Below are positions 1 through 15,000 of a stretch of DNA of 64,000 bases, in pieces. Each line of letters opens with the position of its first letter. Position 1 is the stretch's first letter. This stretch comes from Helopsaltes ochotensis (Eukaryota > Chordata > Aves > Passeriformes > Locustellidae): positions 1,849,897-1,913,896 of the forward strand of contig VXBM01000010.1 in NCBI GenBank assembly GCA_013400155.1. The letters are read 5' to 3'. The translations under genes and the position numbers were made by a program. The notes beneath the pieces are model-generated. The model worked only from the letters and a program-made list of their open reading frames with translations, had not been told where the DNA came from and searched no databases.

Positions 1-35
1 CGTACAAGTACTTTATTATGTCGAAGTTCACGGTC
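1..35 (-). CDS. ORC5: ORC5 coding exon 14, partial (residues 433-444)
   Basis: Acceptor TTTATAG|G completes the split Arg codon, then TVNFDIIKYLY reads to the window edge. The family ends in IKYLYDFL, so only about three codons, the stop and the 3' UTR with its poly(A) site are missing. Confidence 0.93.
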
Positions 36-3000
36 CTATAAACAAAAACACAGTATATTAGAGCAATCATCTTAACAGTGCTAAGACTTTAACCTGTTTG
101 GAGACAGCACATGCAGGACATTCTGGAGAATCAAAATCAAGCAATTTCCCAAAAGAAATGCAAGCAAGGATTAATGAATTTTTCACTTCTCTCATTATTT
201 ACAATACCTCTCTTCTGGTTATTTTAACTTTGTAAAATTCTAGAAAAGAAATATAGCAACTTCCTAGTAAAGAAAGGAAGACTCTTATTTCAATAATAAA
301 ACAGTAGAAATATAAAAATATTCCTAAGATTGTATTTTTGTATGGCAAACTTGATGTTGTAGTTGGTGATGCAAAGCAACAACCTTTTATGCTATTGAAT
401 GTTTTGTTCAATCTCTGAAACCACCTGTTTAAGCATGTACTATGTAACTCCTTCATCTGTAATCATTTGGAGCCTGTGTTCTTTCAGTCTTGACAGTAGT
501 TGACCCGTGTTCATAGCTAAATTTGAAAAATCCAAGAATGCCAATCAATGGGATAGAAGATTTTAATGTACACTTTTGTACTTAAATGGCAGGCAAAATG
601 AAACAGCAGTAGAATAAAACATATAATTATTTTTTGTCTCTAAACTCATTCTTCTATACAATCCAACACTCAGACTTTAGGGTTTACTGTTTGAATAAAT
701 AATGCAAATTACTGCATATAATGACAAGTATAAAATTAAAAGGCTTGGGTTTTTTTTAAAGTATTCAATGATGCAAAAATAACTGCTAACAATACTAAGT
801 GAGATTAGCTAGCTGAATTCTTATTTGGTAGACTAATCATCTAATATTCTCTGTTCGTGCATTAGCCTGTAACCCAATTTTCAGAAAGTTTTTTATAAAA
901 CATCATTTTGGACAGAGAAAAAGTTTGGAAATCCCCAAGATACATAACAGGAAATACTCTACTGGAGTCTATTTATTAATCTAGTGAAAAATTAAAAGAC
1001 ATTAATTGCCATTGTTAAGACTTGCATGACATTGTGTCACTCAAAAAAAGTGCTTTAATTACAAGGCTTTCCACAGAAACAAAATCATACACACTAACAA
1101 ACGCTGACCTTATCAACTAAATGAAACAGAATTGTCCTGTCATAACAACTGGGTTTACTACAGACTCTCTGAAAAGATCCATTATATTCAATAAGCACTA
1201 AGAGAGCCCTACTTCAGCTGGAGAATTTATGAACTTAGGTTTGAAATTCTTAAAATAGAAATTATTTCTAACAAAGAAACATCTAACTTTACCTTCAGCT
1301 AAATGTTTCACTACTATGTAGTAAAAAACAGAGATATTTCCACAAAGAGAAAGGGCATGCCACAGAACAGAGCCAGACAAGAGGTTCCACAGCAAGAAAG
1401 AGAGCCTGTGAACTTCAGCAGTTACCACGTTAAAAGCCATCAGGAAGACACACAAGTTTTTTACTCTTTCCCAAAAACAGGTGGCTTTTTTTTTTAGTGA
1501 AAACTTCACTTTTGCTTAAAAAAAACACAGAAAATGAAATGACAATCTGAACAGCTTGAATGGGGGTGGGGAGGGAGCATCCTTTTCTGTCCCATTCTTT
1601 GCACTCCTCAGCCTTCCCATAGGAAATATGCTGGAGTAACAAGGCTGAGATGGTAACAAGGCTGAGGTATCTGAAGATTTTGGTGACTAACAAACTTATT
1701 TTAGTACTGTTGCAGTAACAGAGAAAGAAGAATCGGAAGATGTGTTGCTTTCGGGCTGAATGGGTATGCATTTTGGCTGAAATTGCAAAGAGTTCCTTCA
1801 GTGTGACAAACACAACAAGAACTACTGCACAGATAGAAAATGAAATTTCTTAAACCACAAAAGATCAGCCCTTCATCCCATAGCTAGTAGCCCTACACAG
1901 AGAAGATAGAAGCTCGTTTATAATGAATTTATGAAACCTTGTCTTTTTATGGATCATCTTCCTTTACGATTTAATGAATATCGTGGGCTGAGAAGTATAT
2001 TTTAATAAAAAATTGTAACAAAGGAACAAAGCAAGATTAAAAAAAAAACAAAAAAGGGAGAAACAGGAGAAAAGCAGAACAGGCCAACTTTAAATTCTAT
2101 CTATCGAATTTAAATAGCCCTATCTAGGCAGCAAATAAAGACCTGCAAAGTACTTGGAGGGGAAGAAAAAAGAACGTTCTTCCTCATAACGTGTAGGAAA
2201 AGCCAGTTTGGATACATGTACATACATATATATACACATATTACACATCAGACCTTAAGGGAAGCAAGCTAAAACACTGCACCATGCACTGAGGTTTGAA
2301 GCGACAGTGTCTCCAACTACTTTTCTCTAGTAAGCATGAGCCGCATGGCACACGTTTTGGTCCTGTTTTCTGGCCTTCCCTACCTTCCAGCAACTTAAAT
2401 GCAGTCATTGAAACTTCTAAGGATGTCAAAGTTGCAAGGAAAGGGCTGTCAAAGTATCCCAGTCCAAGGATACATCCAATGTACAACTGTATACACAATG
2501 ATCCATGTTTCTGAGCAGATGGTCTGCTGTGCTTGGTTCCAGGGGGAGCTTTTTCAGGGCATCACTCACAAGTGACTTCACTGCCGGGAATAGCAAACTG
2601 ACATAGCAAAGCTGTGGAGGTCCTGGCAGTGTGGTCTGGCCAGACCTGAGCCAGACAAAGTTTCATTCTATGGCCTGTCCAACTGAAAATTGAAATTAGT
2701 CTATCTGTTGCATTTACTAACGAGGCTACTGGACATTTGATAGATCAGGAGAGCAACATGTGCACCAAGATTATGGAATATAGCCTACGCCTCAAGTTTC
2801 TCTGAAGTCCCACATTACAGAGAAGAGCTGGCCTTAAGAAGATTTCTCCCTTTTGACACATGTCATTTTTGGGCTCTGTTCTGGTTATAAACTGTTTATC
2901 CAAGACTGAATAATAAGATGGCAGCAACAGATAAAATTTAGGCCATAGATCTGATTGTTGCCTTTGTATTGCATGTATTTCTGTCTGCAAATTGTTGCCA

Positions 3001-6000
3001 TTTCTCCTGATGGATCTCAAACTGTTCTCAGACTTCACGACTGAAGGCTCTGGAGGAACAAAGACACTGATGTACCTACATCCACTTATTGAATGAGCTT
3101 GCACCAATAACAGCTCACATAGGATAGTCTAAGTGCAAGAATTCTTATAACCTAGTTTTTATAGCATAGGCACAACCCTGTTAAGAACCAAATATGATTT
3201 CAGATTCAAACTCCATAATGTGCTTTTTGGTAATGAAGTGGACTGACATTTTAGAGCAGCCTTTTTACATGATGTCCCTGACCTTTATTAAGCACAAAGA
3301 CAGTATGCCACTGTAACATTTCCCTTTTTCAAAACAGGAATGGACTATACCTACCTTGGGTACAACATTTCTCATAAATAACATGACTTATTCAGTCATT
3401 CTTAGAAAACAACCACAGGTTTTCTATTCTGGTCTGCAAAGAGCTGTAGACTGAGCAAATACTTGGTTTGAAGTCTATTTCAAGTCAGCACATGCAACAG
3501 TATATGAACTCTAACGGGCTTACCGGGCAATAGCTCTGATGAAGTCCAGAGATACAGTACATTTGTATCGTGGTCCATCAAGCTGGTCATTCTGGCCAAC
3601 CATGGATAACAGCTGCAGTGTCACAAGAGAGGTGATCTACGGACAAGAGACACCAGCAATGTTAGTCATGTTTGTTAACATGAACGGCAGTGGCCAATTT
3701 ATTCTTTTTTTTGGTTTTGCTTTATTGTTTTTTGTGTTTTGTTGGGTTTTTTTTACATTTGGCATAATTCCCTTTTCTCTCTGGAAAGTCACTCCTACTT
3801 GAACATTGTTCACTTCCACATAGCTGTGCAGCTAGAAAACCCAGGAATGTACATATATCTTCCCATTACATTTTCAGCACTAGCAATGATAGACACAGGC
3901 TAAACCCTTCATCCTTCGTATCGAAAGTTTTCCTAGAGTTTTGAACAGAGAAACAGGAATAATAGGCAGGAGCTGAGCATTTTCCAAATCTCTGCCTGAC
4001 AATCAGGAGAGACTAGGATTTTCTTTCCTTTATACCTGAAGATCCCCTTTTGAACTTTCCCACTTGAAGTTGGATATTCCTGTGCCAGATCATATCACAT
4101 TTTGAACAGATGGATGTATCACTCTACATCAGATAAAAAGGAATTTGAAGGTTGGAAAGAAAAGAAGATTGTATGCTTAAAAAGAGCAGGGCCTGAGTTG
4201 AGAGAAATTTGCCTACAAACACACATACAGTGTCTTGACAGAACCATTGATTTTTACTAAAATAGCAATGTTCCAGCATACTTTTTCACTTTGTTCCTCC
4301 AGTGATGGCAGTGGTACCACTGAAGTGCAGGCATGGGGTGTCACTACTGAAACAGCCAGCCCATTCTGACTCAGTTAGGAAGAGACACTGTAGTGATTCC
4401 ACTGTCTTCCCTATCTCCTCCTAGTTACCAGGGAAAGAAAGAGGTAAAAGCAGAAAAGAAAATTATTCCCTGGCCTTTGCAATAGGTACCACTGACAATT
4501 CAATGAACTTACATTCTGTGACAAACTGGTTTCTGGCCACAGGCTTTGGTTTTCAAAAACCAGCCAACCATTACCTACCTCTGAGTAATGATAATAGGAC
4601 AGTAAGGAATTTCTCAAGAATAAATGCATCAGGAAAGAAAGAGTCAGTTCAAACATCCAAGGAAGCACATTGCTATAAAAAGCAAGTCCTTACCAGTATC
4701 AATAAAGAAATAATCCTAACTCAGTAATAACGCTCTTCTTTTGCTGAAAGTACACTTGGTTTTCAAACTTGTGACAGTGCTTGTAGGAGGTAGGAATAAT
4801 ATAATAGAAAAAAAAAGACACCTACCTGTGGAGAATAGAAGAAAATATGGTACCCAAGAATGAGGCAATTTTTTTAACAGTGTGTACTTAACTTTCTTTC
4901 ATATGGCATGAGACAACAATAGTATGGATGCCAAAATTCTGCAAAGTCTTTGGAGTTTGTTTAAGGAATGCTGATCTACACATAGTCACTAAGACAAATT
5001 CCATTTACTTAATTCAGATCTACAAATATCACTTTGCACACATTACTGAATTCGGATGAACCTCAAACTTGTTAGGTTTTATATTCTTAGAATACTTATG
5101 AGAGTATATTTTTCTTCATTCAACAAAGCCCATATTCATTATGGAGGAATCTGCTGTAACAACTGCACCCAGGTGCATCAATACTGACAAATCGCTTCTG
5201 CACTACACAACTTGCAGCTGGCCTCACATTCAGAAATCACCAGTGAAGGAATAGCAGGAGGGTTCCTTTAAGTTCCTTATGACCACAGAAAGTCTGCACA
5301 GTTTAGAGTCAGACCCATCTCAGTTTTATGTGGAATATAAAAGTGACCTTGCTGCTGCATTACAAATGCTCCAGCAATACTTAAACAAATAGTGAATTTT
5401 CTTTTCCAACTAGCACCAAATGCTCTGCAAGTAATATGATGTCAGCAATGTAAAACACCTTACTAAAGGCTGACTCAAGAAATCTGAACTAGCATCAGAT
5501 TGGACCATAAATTTCATTAACGTTCTTGACTAAAAAAATTAACTCAAACACTCAATATACAGTATTACAAGATAAATGAAGCTACTGATCATCAGAGTAA
5601 CAAACTTACTTAGGAAACTGCAATCTTTTACTTATTTCTTTTGCAACACTAAATAAATGTCATCACAGGGAAGCAAGTGCAGAAACAGCAAGTCCTGACC
5701 CTGAGACCACTTAAAAAGACAGCTGTAGAGAGAACTGCCATCTTCTATTCATGCAGTCAAGAAACAGTTTTATCTCCAAAGAGGTTCAGCATTGACAAAG
5801 AGAAAAAATATGTATCTAAGGGGAGTAGGTAGGGACCAGCCTTCCTACAGACAGCTAAATGTTAGAAGCTAAAATACCTAATTTATTAGTCTTTGGATTA
5901 GAATTTAACATGTAGTTGTTCCAGATGCCCTGTACATGGAGAAAGGCAGAGATCTCCTAAGGACAAGTCTAAAAGCCTGCCTGCTGAGGGGGCAGCAACC

Positions 6001-9000
6001 TGGAGCTTTGTTTGCACAGCTTTTTTCAGTGGGTTTAGGGCGAATCAAAACCAGCAAGGGAGTTCAAAAAGCAATGACTTCTTAATTTTTTCTTGCTTTA
6101 TACAATATAGCAGGAGAGTTTTTACAATGTAGCAGTAAAGTTTTGCTGCTGTTAGCCACACGAATGGACAAGACACCTATTTTGTGCAATAAATTGATAG
6201 AAAAGATGGAATTGTGGTAGATAGGGAATTATTAAGTTTCTCTAACTTCTGTGCTGGACCTAGACCCAATAAATAAAAGATGACTGTTTTCACCAAATGA
6301 TTTAGAAGTCTTCTGGGACACAGAACGTCCAAATCCCTTCTGACACAGAGGGCTTGAGCACCTGTACTGAACATCTGACATTTAATGTGTGGGAGCAAAG
6401 GAAGGAGGAAGAAAAAGCTATGTATGGTATTAAATCATCACTTAGACCTAACTTGCACTCTAACTGGCTCTGAAGCTGAGCTATTTTGCATAAAATTACA
6501 ATACCTCTGGGCTTACCTAGAGCATTCACCTGGTAAAGCAGGATACAGTGAAACAAACTGGGTTTAAGATAGTTCATTTCCAGCATAATTTTAAAATTCA
6601 CCAATATTCATGTCCTGTGAACTCATATGTTCCAGGCACCACCTATAACTTAAGCACTGAAAAACAATTTCTGCTTCAAAAGTTCAGGTACTGTAAAACT
6701 TCAGAGGCAGTATCTTATTAAGACACATCAAAACCTTGAAACACAGATGGCAAAAATATGGATGCTACACCAAACTATTTGCACTTCTTAGCCAAAAATA
6801 CACCACTGCTTTTGAAATATTTTTTTAATTTTTTTTTAATATGATGGGCACAGTGGCTCGATTTCATTATCACAAAAACTTGAGAAAAAACATCTGGCAA
6901 GAACAGACTAGCAACGAGCCAGAAAAACTGTGTGGGTGACATAAGAAAGAATATTTATTGAGAATCTTTTGAACAAAAGAAATTACAGTTGGAAGAAATA
7001 TTCTACAATTATTTGTAAAATTACTTTAATTGGTGACAATTTAATACTAGCAAAAGTTGAAAATGAAATGAAATTTTCTATAGGAATAAAAAGCAAATCT
7101 GAAAAAACCCCAAACTTACTGATCTGAAAGATGTAGAGAAACAGGTTTTACCAGTTTAAAAGTAAGTGATGATGGAACTTGCTTTGAAACATATTTGTGT
7201 GAGAAACCACCATTTCAATGCTGCTGAAATCTTGGATCCAAGGTGAGAATAATCATAAAAGCACAGCAGACAATTGTTCCCAGAAGGAAATAACCACCCC
7301 GATTGCTTCAGGAGATTCACTGGTCAAACATGGACATTGAACCCTCTGGAACAAACAAGCAACCCACAAGCCATCCTTCAAGGCAGCTTTTTTCCTATCA
7401 GCCTGGACTAACAGACTTGCATCATTCCCCAAGCAGACACAAAGACTGGCTTTGTGAGTACATGGTTGTGTGGAAGTGAGAAGAATTCCAGAAGCAAGGG
7501 CTGTCTGCTGAGAAAGGCCAGGCTTTCCCGAGGACACCAGAAGAAGCCGGAAAACAATCACTGAGGTGCGAAATATGAGCAGAATTAGAACCCACGACGC
7601 AGGGAAACTCATGCTTAGTTTGGGTAAGCAATGACAGACTATCTAGGAAAGAGTCTGGACAGAGTGTGGGACATATCTCAAATCCATAGGATAAAACTAA
7701 ACAGAAAATGATGCTGACTATTTGGGGTGGAAGGGAAGCTGTTTCCTCAGAGATGTGATTGAAATCTCACCAAGTGTACATTTTAAACTGGACTGGAAAA
7801 ATATTAATGAAAGGAGGAACAATTTTAAACTGGCAGAAATATACTAGATGATCTGTGTGGTTTTTTTCATCTCCACAGTTATAATATTCAATTATCTGGC
7901 CCAAGATGTAAAATTAGTTCTAACTCTTCAGTCTGGCTTACTGTCGCACACAGATTCTGAATGTCAAACATATCAAGAAACTAAGAACTTTGCATATTCA
8001 GCACCATCAGACAAGGGTACTACACAGTCACATGAATGGTGCTTTGCAGCACCATCATCCCATGGCTCTCCAAGCCTGTGCACTCAATCAAAACCTACCA
8101 CTGCCAGCAGTCACATTCGGGCACATGGAAAAACTTCTGCTATGCAACAAGGCACTTGGAACACCCCGTACCATTTACAAAACACGTTTCAGTCAAAATG
8201 ACAGTGCAACACTCTCCTGCAGTTAAATTCAAGGACTCTAATACAAATTATGTGAGCAAAAAAAACCAAAACAAACCAAACCCTGCTCAAAACTATTTCA
8301 ATGAAAATTATAGCCAGAGTATGATCATACATCAGCCTTGTTTGAAAAGCTTGCACAGAAAGATAACCATAGAACATTACAGCTATATATATTTAAGCCA
8401 GCAATTGACCAAAATTGTTTTTATAAAAATTATTAAAAATAAATCAACATTTTTCTGAATGTTTGTACAAAACAATCAGGTTTTGAAACTCAACTATGTT
8501 TTGTACAAGGATTTTAATGCAGGAGGGACACCTCTCCAGATTACTTAGAGCCTTCAAGCCTGCAAATAAACATTCATTACAACATGTTTCATGAATGTTA
8601 GCATTTGATGTCTTTCTTTGTCCCAGATTAGTTGGGCGTTTTTATGTTTCTGTCACATAAGTATTATTTCATTATTTTGTGTTTAGTCTCCAGGATCTTG
8701 ATTTCATTTCACTTGAGGCAAATCTATGCGATTTAAAGATTTAAACAAGTGACTCCATTCACTTTTTCAAAGCTTTATCATATCAGTAATTCAGTCATTT
8801 ACTACAACAGCCAAAACTTGCTTGTGTCTAAAAGACAATCCAGAAGAAATGTTTATTTACCCTCAAGTACATGACCTTGAATTTCTTGCTGTTAAACCCA
8901 TTCAGCTTGTATCATACTCACCACCTAAGACTTTTCTTGTGTCTCTTCAAAACAGAAAAGTTTACTAAGCCCAAGGCATGTAAGATTGAATTTTACTGGA

Positions 9001-12000
9001 AAATTCTTCCATTTTTTTCCTCTACAGGTCATTAGAACTCTTCTCACACAATATTTTCTCCATTGTATAATCACTGTTCACCACCTCTGCCTTATTCTAC
9101 TTGGTCTTACCTTTTGTGTCCCATTCACACAAAATGATGCTTGACAAGAAACAGTGCCAATTTCATACACTTAATCAAGGGATAAATGTGCAATTTTTGC
9201 CTTTTTCCGTTCCTTTCCCCCTCCTCTTTCTACACCACTCCATCACTTCACCACTCCAGACCACAGAACACTTTCCTGCATACTAAAAGCTGCCTTATCT
9301 CTAGACCATTCTCCTGCAACTGGCCTGCCTTTAGCTTTTCTCTTCAATATCAAGAGAAGCAAATGTATTCTTCTATTTCAAGAAGACACTTCTTACCCTT
9401 GTTGTATTCATATTTTAGAATACTTTCTCTTCAATTAGCAGTCTGTCTTCTAGGGTTTGTTTAGTAATCTGACTAGCTGCAAATCTTGACTCATCAGTAG
9501 AGCTTCCTTTCAACTCTTCTCTGTACTTTCTCATTATCTCTACTTCTTACATATTCTCTTCCCAAAACTGCTATTGAAAAAAAACCCAAAAAACCACAAA
9601 ACAAAACATACTGTATTTTTTTTTTAATGGGGACACTGAATCAAGATCCAGGAATCATCCCAGGAAACAAAAAAGGCAATTTTAAAAAGCAAATAAGAAA
9701 TCCAGAAGGAAGTATTCTTCATCCAAAGTTGTAGCTAATCTATAACACACTTTGCCTCTGAAAAGTCAGTGCAGTGGTAGAGAGTTTTGAGGAGTTTAGA
9801 AAGCCACTGGGCACATTCATGGAAGCAAATAAAACCATGCACTGGTGAATGCAAAGAACATCACCTCTGTGGCAAGCATTTCAGACACAGGTAATAAGAA
9901 GTTGTAACATACACAGATTATGCTTATCCTCTGCTTTCTGGTCTTAAATTTTTCCTGCTCATTTGGTATTACTTAGAAATAGTCAGACAGCTTTACTGTC
10001 TAAGAAGTAAAACAGTCCGAAAAGACTTTCGGTCTGACTTCATGTGCCTGCTGTGATGCATACATCAAAGACACGGTATATCATCTGCACCTTCGATGTC
10101 CTACCACTCTGTTTCCCTTTTCAACCTTCTCTTGGGCCTCTGCAAGAGCTCTCTCACTATTAATCACTGTATTCTCCCCATACTTCGCAGTCTTTGTAAA
10201 AACAAAAAACCCCACTTGATGGAAACCCAGCTTCCCCCACCATCTCCTGAAAACCTTCCTAATATCTCAAAAGCATTTGCACAGATTAGCCTTGCCCACA
10301 AATTGCTACAGTAACATCACTTTTTAAAAGCAGTTCAATAATGTATTCATTTGGGAGCTATTGTTAAAGGAATCTTTCAAAGTGTTAGTGAATTTGCTTT
10401 CTCTTCATTATTTTTATTCAATATAGAAATTAAGAAAAAGCTCCTTTTTTTTTCTCTCCCAGCACATTTACTTTGGGATTAATCAATTTGCCTAATAAGA
10501 ACGAAAAAAAAAGGCAGTTCACAACACTCTTTGCCTCCCTCTGCTCATCAACTTTAAAAAGAATTATAAAAACTCTACGGAGTAATGCATGGATAAATCA
10601 GTATTTCTGAGTCAGTTCCCTCACTTTGAGGATCAATTCAAGTACTTCATAAAGGCATGAAAGGCACACTAGAAATTTGCTTAATGTGGCATTTTCTGAA
10701 AGGATCAAATTCTTTTCTGTACCTGAGGATTACTTGGAAATATTTTCAGAATTTTGTTAAGATCCCTGGAAGTGATGACAGGAGTTAATTTTGATACTCA
10801 AACCCAAGATTTGAATGTATCTGGAATCTGTTGAAGATGTGTACATCTAATTTACTCCACAACAACCAGGAAAATATAACTCCTAAGTAGAAGGACTACA
10901 GATACAAGTTACAGACAGCTAATTCAAAAGTACTCCCCTTTCTAGTTCATACTTCCAAAATCTGAGAAACCAAAGAAGCTAACAGATGGCCAAAGGAACT
11001 CTTGGGGAATGATGTTTACAGTTAATTTGATGACTTAAGTCAGGTACCTTAACAAAGTAGACACCAGACAAAGGCTGGCTGTTTTTCAAGGCCCAGGCAA
11101 TAGCCAACAGAAGTATCCTTCTGCCATACCTTCATTCGTTTTTGCATCAGAGGTCTCAGGTTCCAAGCAGGCTTTTTTACAAGCTAAGGAAAGCAAAGCT
11201 GTTTGCAAAACAGCAAGGACTGTTTTCCAGAAGCAAACCTTTGTGCAACTGACCAAGCATATAACTTTAATTCCCCGAATCTAGAAAATTTTGCCTTTTT
11301 TCCCCTCCCTCATTTATTACATCTGTCCCACAACAGCAATATTTCTAGATATTGCAAGTCAAGTTCTATTAAGAACAGGAAAATAGTAACATTAGAAATA
11401 CTACCCCAGTACCCGTGATACTGATAGGACTTGATAGATTCACAGAAGGCCCGTAAATTTTTAATGCTGTTTCAGTAAATTATAGAACTGTGTACACAGA
11501 GTTACCAGTCTTTTACTGCTATATGAAGAAGTTCTGTTTGTAAATACAGTTTTGCATTAAAAAAACAATTCAAGCAATTAGGATTTCAAACCTGTCCTGA
11601 GGATAAAAATCAGTCTTTTGTACTTGGCAAGAGCAGAAATAGTGAAATTAAAAGAGATTGCTCAGAATCAGGTGTTTGGGAGTATCTCCTAAGTCTAAAC
11701 TACCTTGCTTTCTCCAAGAAAACAAAGATATTCAATGTGTCTTAACTATAGCATATTTTTGGATGATTATGATAATTAAGTGTTTAAAGAGTACTGATCT
11801 AAATATTATATCAAGAAACAAAATATTAATAATTCTTTCATTAAAATAACCACTCCAGGAATATTTGACCCAAATACTTCTGAAATACAGATCTCAGGCA
11901 TTTCAACCACAAGAATAGTAAAATGATAAAGTACACTGTAGTCCCAAATAGAAGTTTGCTCTGAAAAATAACAATTTAAAAATACGTTGATTTTAAATCT

Positions 12001-15000
12001 TGAGATTGTTAAAACAGATCTTTAGAGACACTCCACAGTAGCATGCTGCTTCTCAACTACTCACAAGATGCACTGCAGAAGACTGCAATCAACTCCACAT
12101 TCACTGCAACTAGATAAATTCTGCAAATTGTAGTGGTTCTGTAATAGGAATAAATAGTAACAAAAACAAAAATAGAAACAACTTGTTCCAATTGCTTAAG
12201 TGTGTAAGTACAACATATTGGTATAAAACAAAGATCCTCCTTGACCCAATCTGCTGCTTCTTGAAAGTACCAGCAAAGGATGTTTAGGGAAGTGTGTAAT
12301 AAAATCGTAAGGAAGAAAAATTTCCTGACATACTAAGTCCTAGTGTTCTTAACTTCAGAGACTTCAGTAATTAGGTATAAAATCGTTCACACATAGGAAT
12401 CTGACCTGTTGAAACATGACATTTCATGCTCCTCTTTTATTGTCAAACTGGAGCTAAAAAAGATTGCTGATTTGTGACGTTAATGCACTCATCAACACAT
12501 TGGAGGAGAAATTTATTATAAGGCTGCACATCAAGAGATTAGAAATAACAAAACTGCCTAGCTCTCAGCAATATATGGCAGTCATACTAGGTTTTATGCC
12601 ATCCAACAGAGGAAAAGAAAAACCCCCAAACACCTGATTTACTTTCATATAAGACAGTAATTAGAATTTGATTTGGTAAGGGATGTCAGAGCCTAGATAA
12701 ACCAACAGCTACAAAGTTCTTGTACAACAGCAACTGAGAGGAACAGTTACACTTCCATTTGGAACACCTCCCTAACAAAGTCAGGACATTTACATTTAAC
12801 ATATTCCTGCACCTTTGTTTATAAGGCACCCTTAAGGAGAACAGACTAAATACCAAGGATGAATGTAAGTTTCAGTTCCAGGTTGGCCAACTGTCACTGT
12901 GCAGCACAAGGGAAGAGAGGACTCCTGAAAGTCACTCTGTGCTGGTAGATATACCCATTTCTGGAATCTTCCGTCTCTGAGCTTGCCAGGAAACCTAATA
13001 GCCTCATGGAGAATATTCTAATCTTAATTAGTAAATCTATGACATTTGATTCCCACCAGAAGGAAGGGAAAGACCAGGATGGAGACTGTCACTCAAGAAG
13101 CCCTAGAGATGCTTGAAAACAAATAAAACAAGCCCTATTGTAATAGCGCAAGGTGATGGTTGTAATCTACAGTGAGAAGCGTTGTTTTCATTAAAGAAAT
13201 GTATACGTTTAGATATGCTGCAATTGAGGGTATAAATTCATAACATCCATTTCTAGAGAAAGCAAAGCTTTCAACCATGAATTGAGAAGTCGTAAAATAT
13301 TAAAAATCTAGGTTCAATGACCCATTAAATGTTAGATGCAACTTCAAAAGGTATCTATAAATATCCTTATGTCCCTTGCATAGATCTACAAAGCAGTCAA
13401 AACTACCAGTTTTCCATCTCTTACTCAGTTATACTTGGTTTTATCAGATAAAGAGCATGAAATATCACCATGTAAATCAAAAAAAACTGTGTTCTTCTAA
13501 CAAAACACTTGTTTATATGCAGTTTTCATCAGCCTTTAATGCAATGGTGAAATACTGCTAATTATGCCATGTAGCACTTACCTTTTCTAACCTGGAAAAA
13601 ACCAGTTTCTGACACTCCTGTCTGGCAAGCATGTGTGTTGGATAAAAAGCCAACCAAGGCAACTAATGAACTAGTGAACCAGTGTGCTCCCACACCCATC
13701 AACAAGGCTGGTCAATGGATTAGACAAAGGATATGTGGGAAGGGAATAACTGCCAAAGGGAAACATTTCTTAGTAACAGGATGCAGCCAGTTAATATGTC
13801 TCCTGCCTTTACAGCATTCAAGGATCATTCTGTCTATTAGACAGAAACATTCAAAGACATAACCACTCCAAGGAGTCTTAAAAACATCTTGCTATATATA
13901 CAATGTGTTAAAATTTGTATAGGTAGCAAACATTGACTATACTGCTCCTACAAAATTGCAAATCATTTATGGGCCAGAGTCTGAAGTAGTGACACGCTGC
14001 ACAAGGCAATTTCCATGTCATTCAGAAGTGAAGTTGGGAAGGCATGTGGTGAAATCACTTGTGGCTACAGTAACTTCTGGGGCAAAAGACTCCAAGGATC
14101 TCAGCAGGGGCTTCCAAAATCAGAGAAACCCAAGAGAGAGCAGAGAGATCCAGCATGACCTGGCAGCTCTTGAGAGGGAGGCTGACATGGGGTGCCATGT
14201 CACCAGAGCACCCGAGGGAGATTTGAAGAGCTCTAGGGAGCACAGTGAAAAGGGTGGGCAAGCAGGACAGATAGGGTATGGCACGACAGGAGATGGCAGG
14301 ACAGTTCGTACATTTCATGTAAGCAGATGTGTGGCGGAGTGCAGCCACCTTCCTGGCTGCTGAGTCTCAGTGGGGACCTTTTCACTCTCTACAATTGCCA
14401 GACAGGAGACTGAAGCCATTTGGGGATTGGCCTCTTCTCTGAGGCAACCAGGCAGAGGACAAGAGGAAATGGCCTCATGTTGCACCAGGGTGGGGGGGAG
14501 GTTCAGGTTGGACATCAAGAAGAATTTCTTCACTGAAAATGTGGTCAGCCATTAGCACAGGCTGGCCAGGGAGGTGTTTGAGTCACCATCCCTGGAAGTG
14601 TTCAAGAAATGACTGGACATGGCACTTAGTGGTACGTTTTAGTTGTCATGGTGGTATTCAAAGCTTGGACTTGATGACCTTGGAGGCCTTTTCCAAGTTT
14701 AATGATTTTATGCTTGAAAAGCATAAAAGAACCTCCACAAGTTATCCTATGGTAGTTTCAGTGGAATACAGTGTAGTCAAAGAACAATTTCTTACATTTC
14801 CATGACTAATTAATTATTTCTTTTTGCAGTCAATGGTTGTGATAGCTACTCTATTTGGTGAATAATCATTGTGTGAAGACTTTTCAACAATCTTCAGTAA
14901 TTATAAATCTGGATGTTTTGAATATTAAATCACTTTAAAATGGCTTAATACCCCAAAAGTACTGATCACCAAACTGAAAAATCCATATAAGAGATCAATA

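Noticed and set aside
8036..8458. 140-codon plus-strand open frame in intron 12
   Set aside because: Low-complexity residue use, three overlapping frames open at once, and no recognisable domain; treated as noise.
14055..14348. Overlapping open frames on both strands near 14.1-14.4 kb
   Set aside because: They lie in a GC-rich block next to CR1, where stops are rare; no protein family is recognised.
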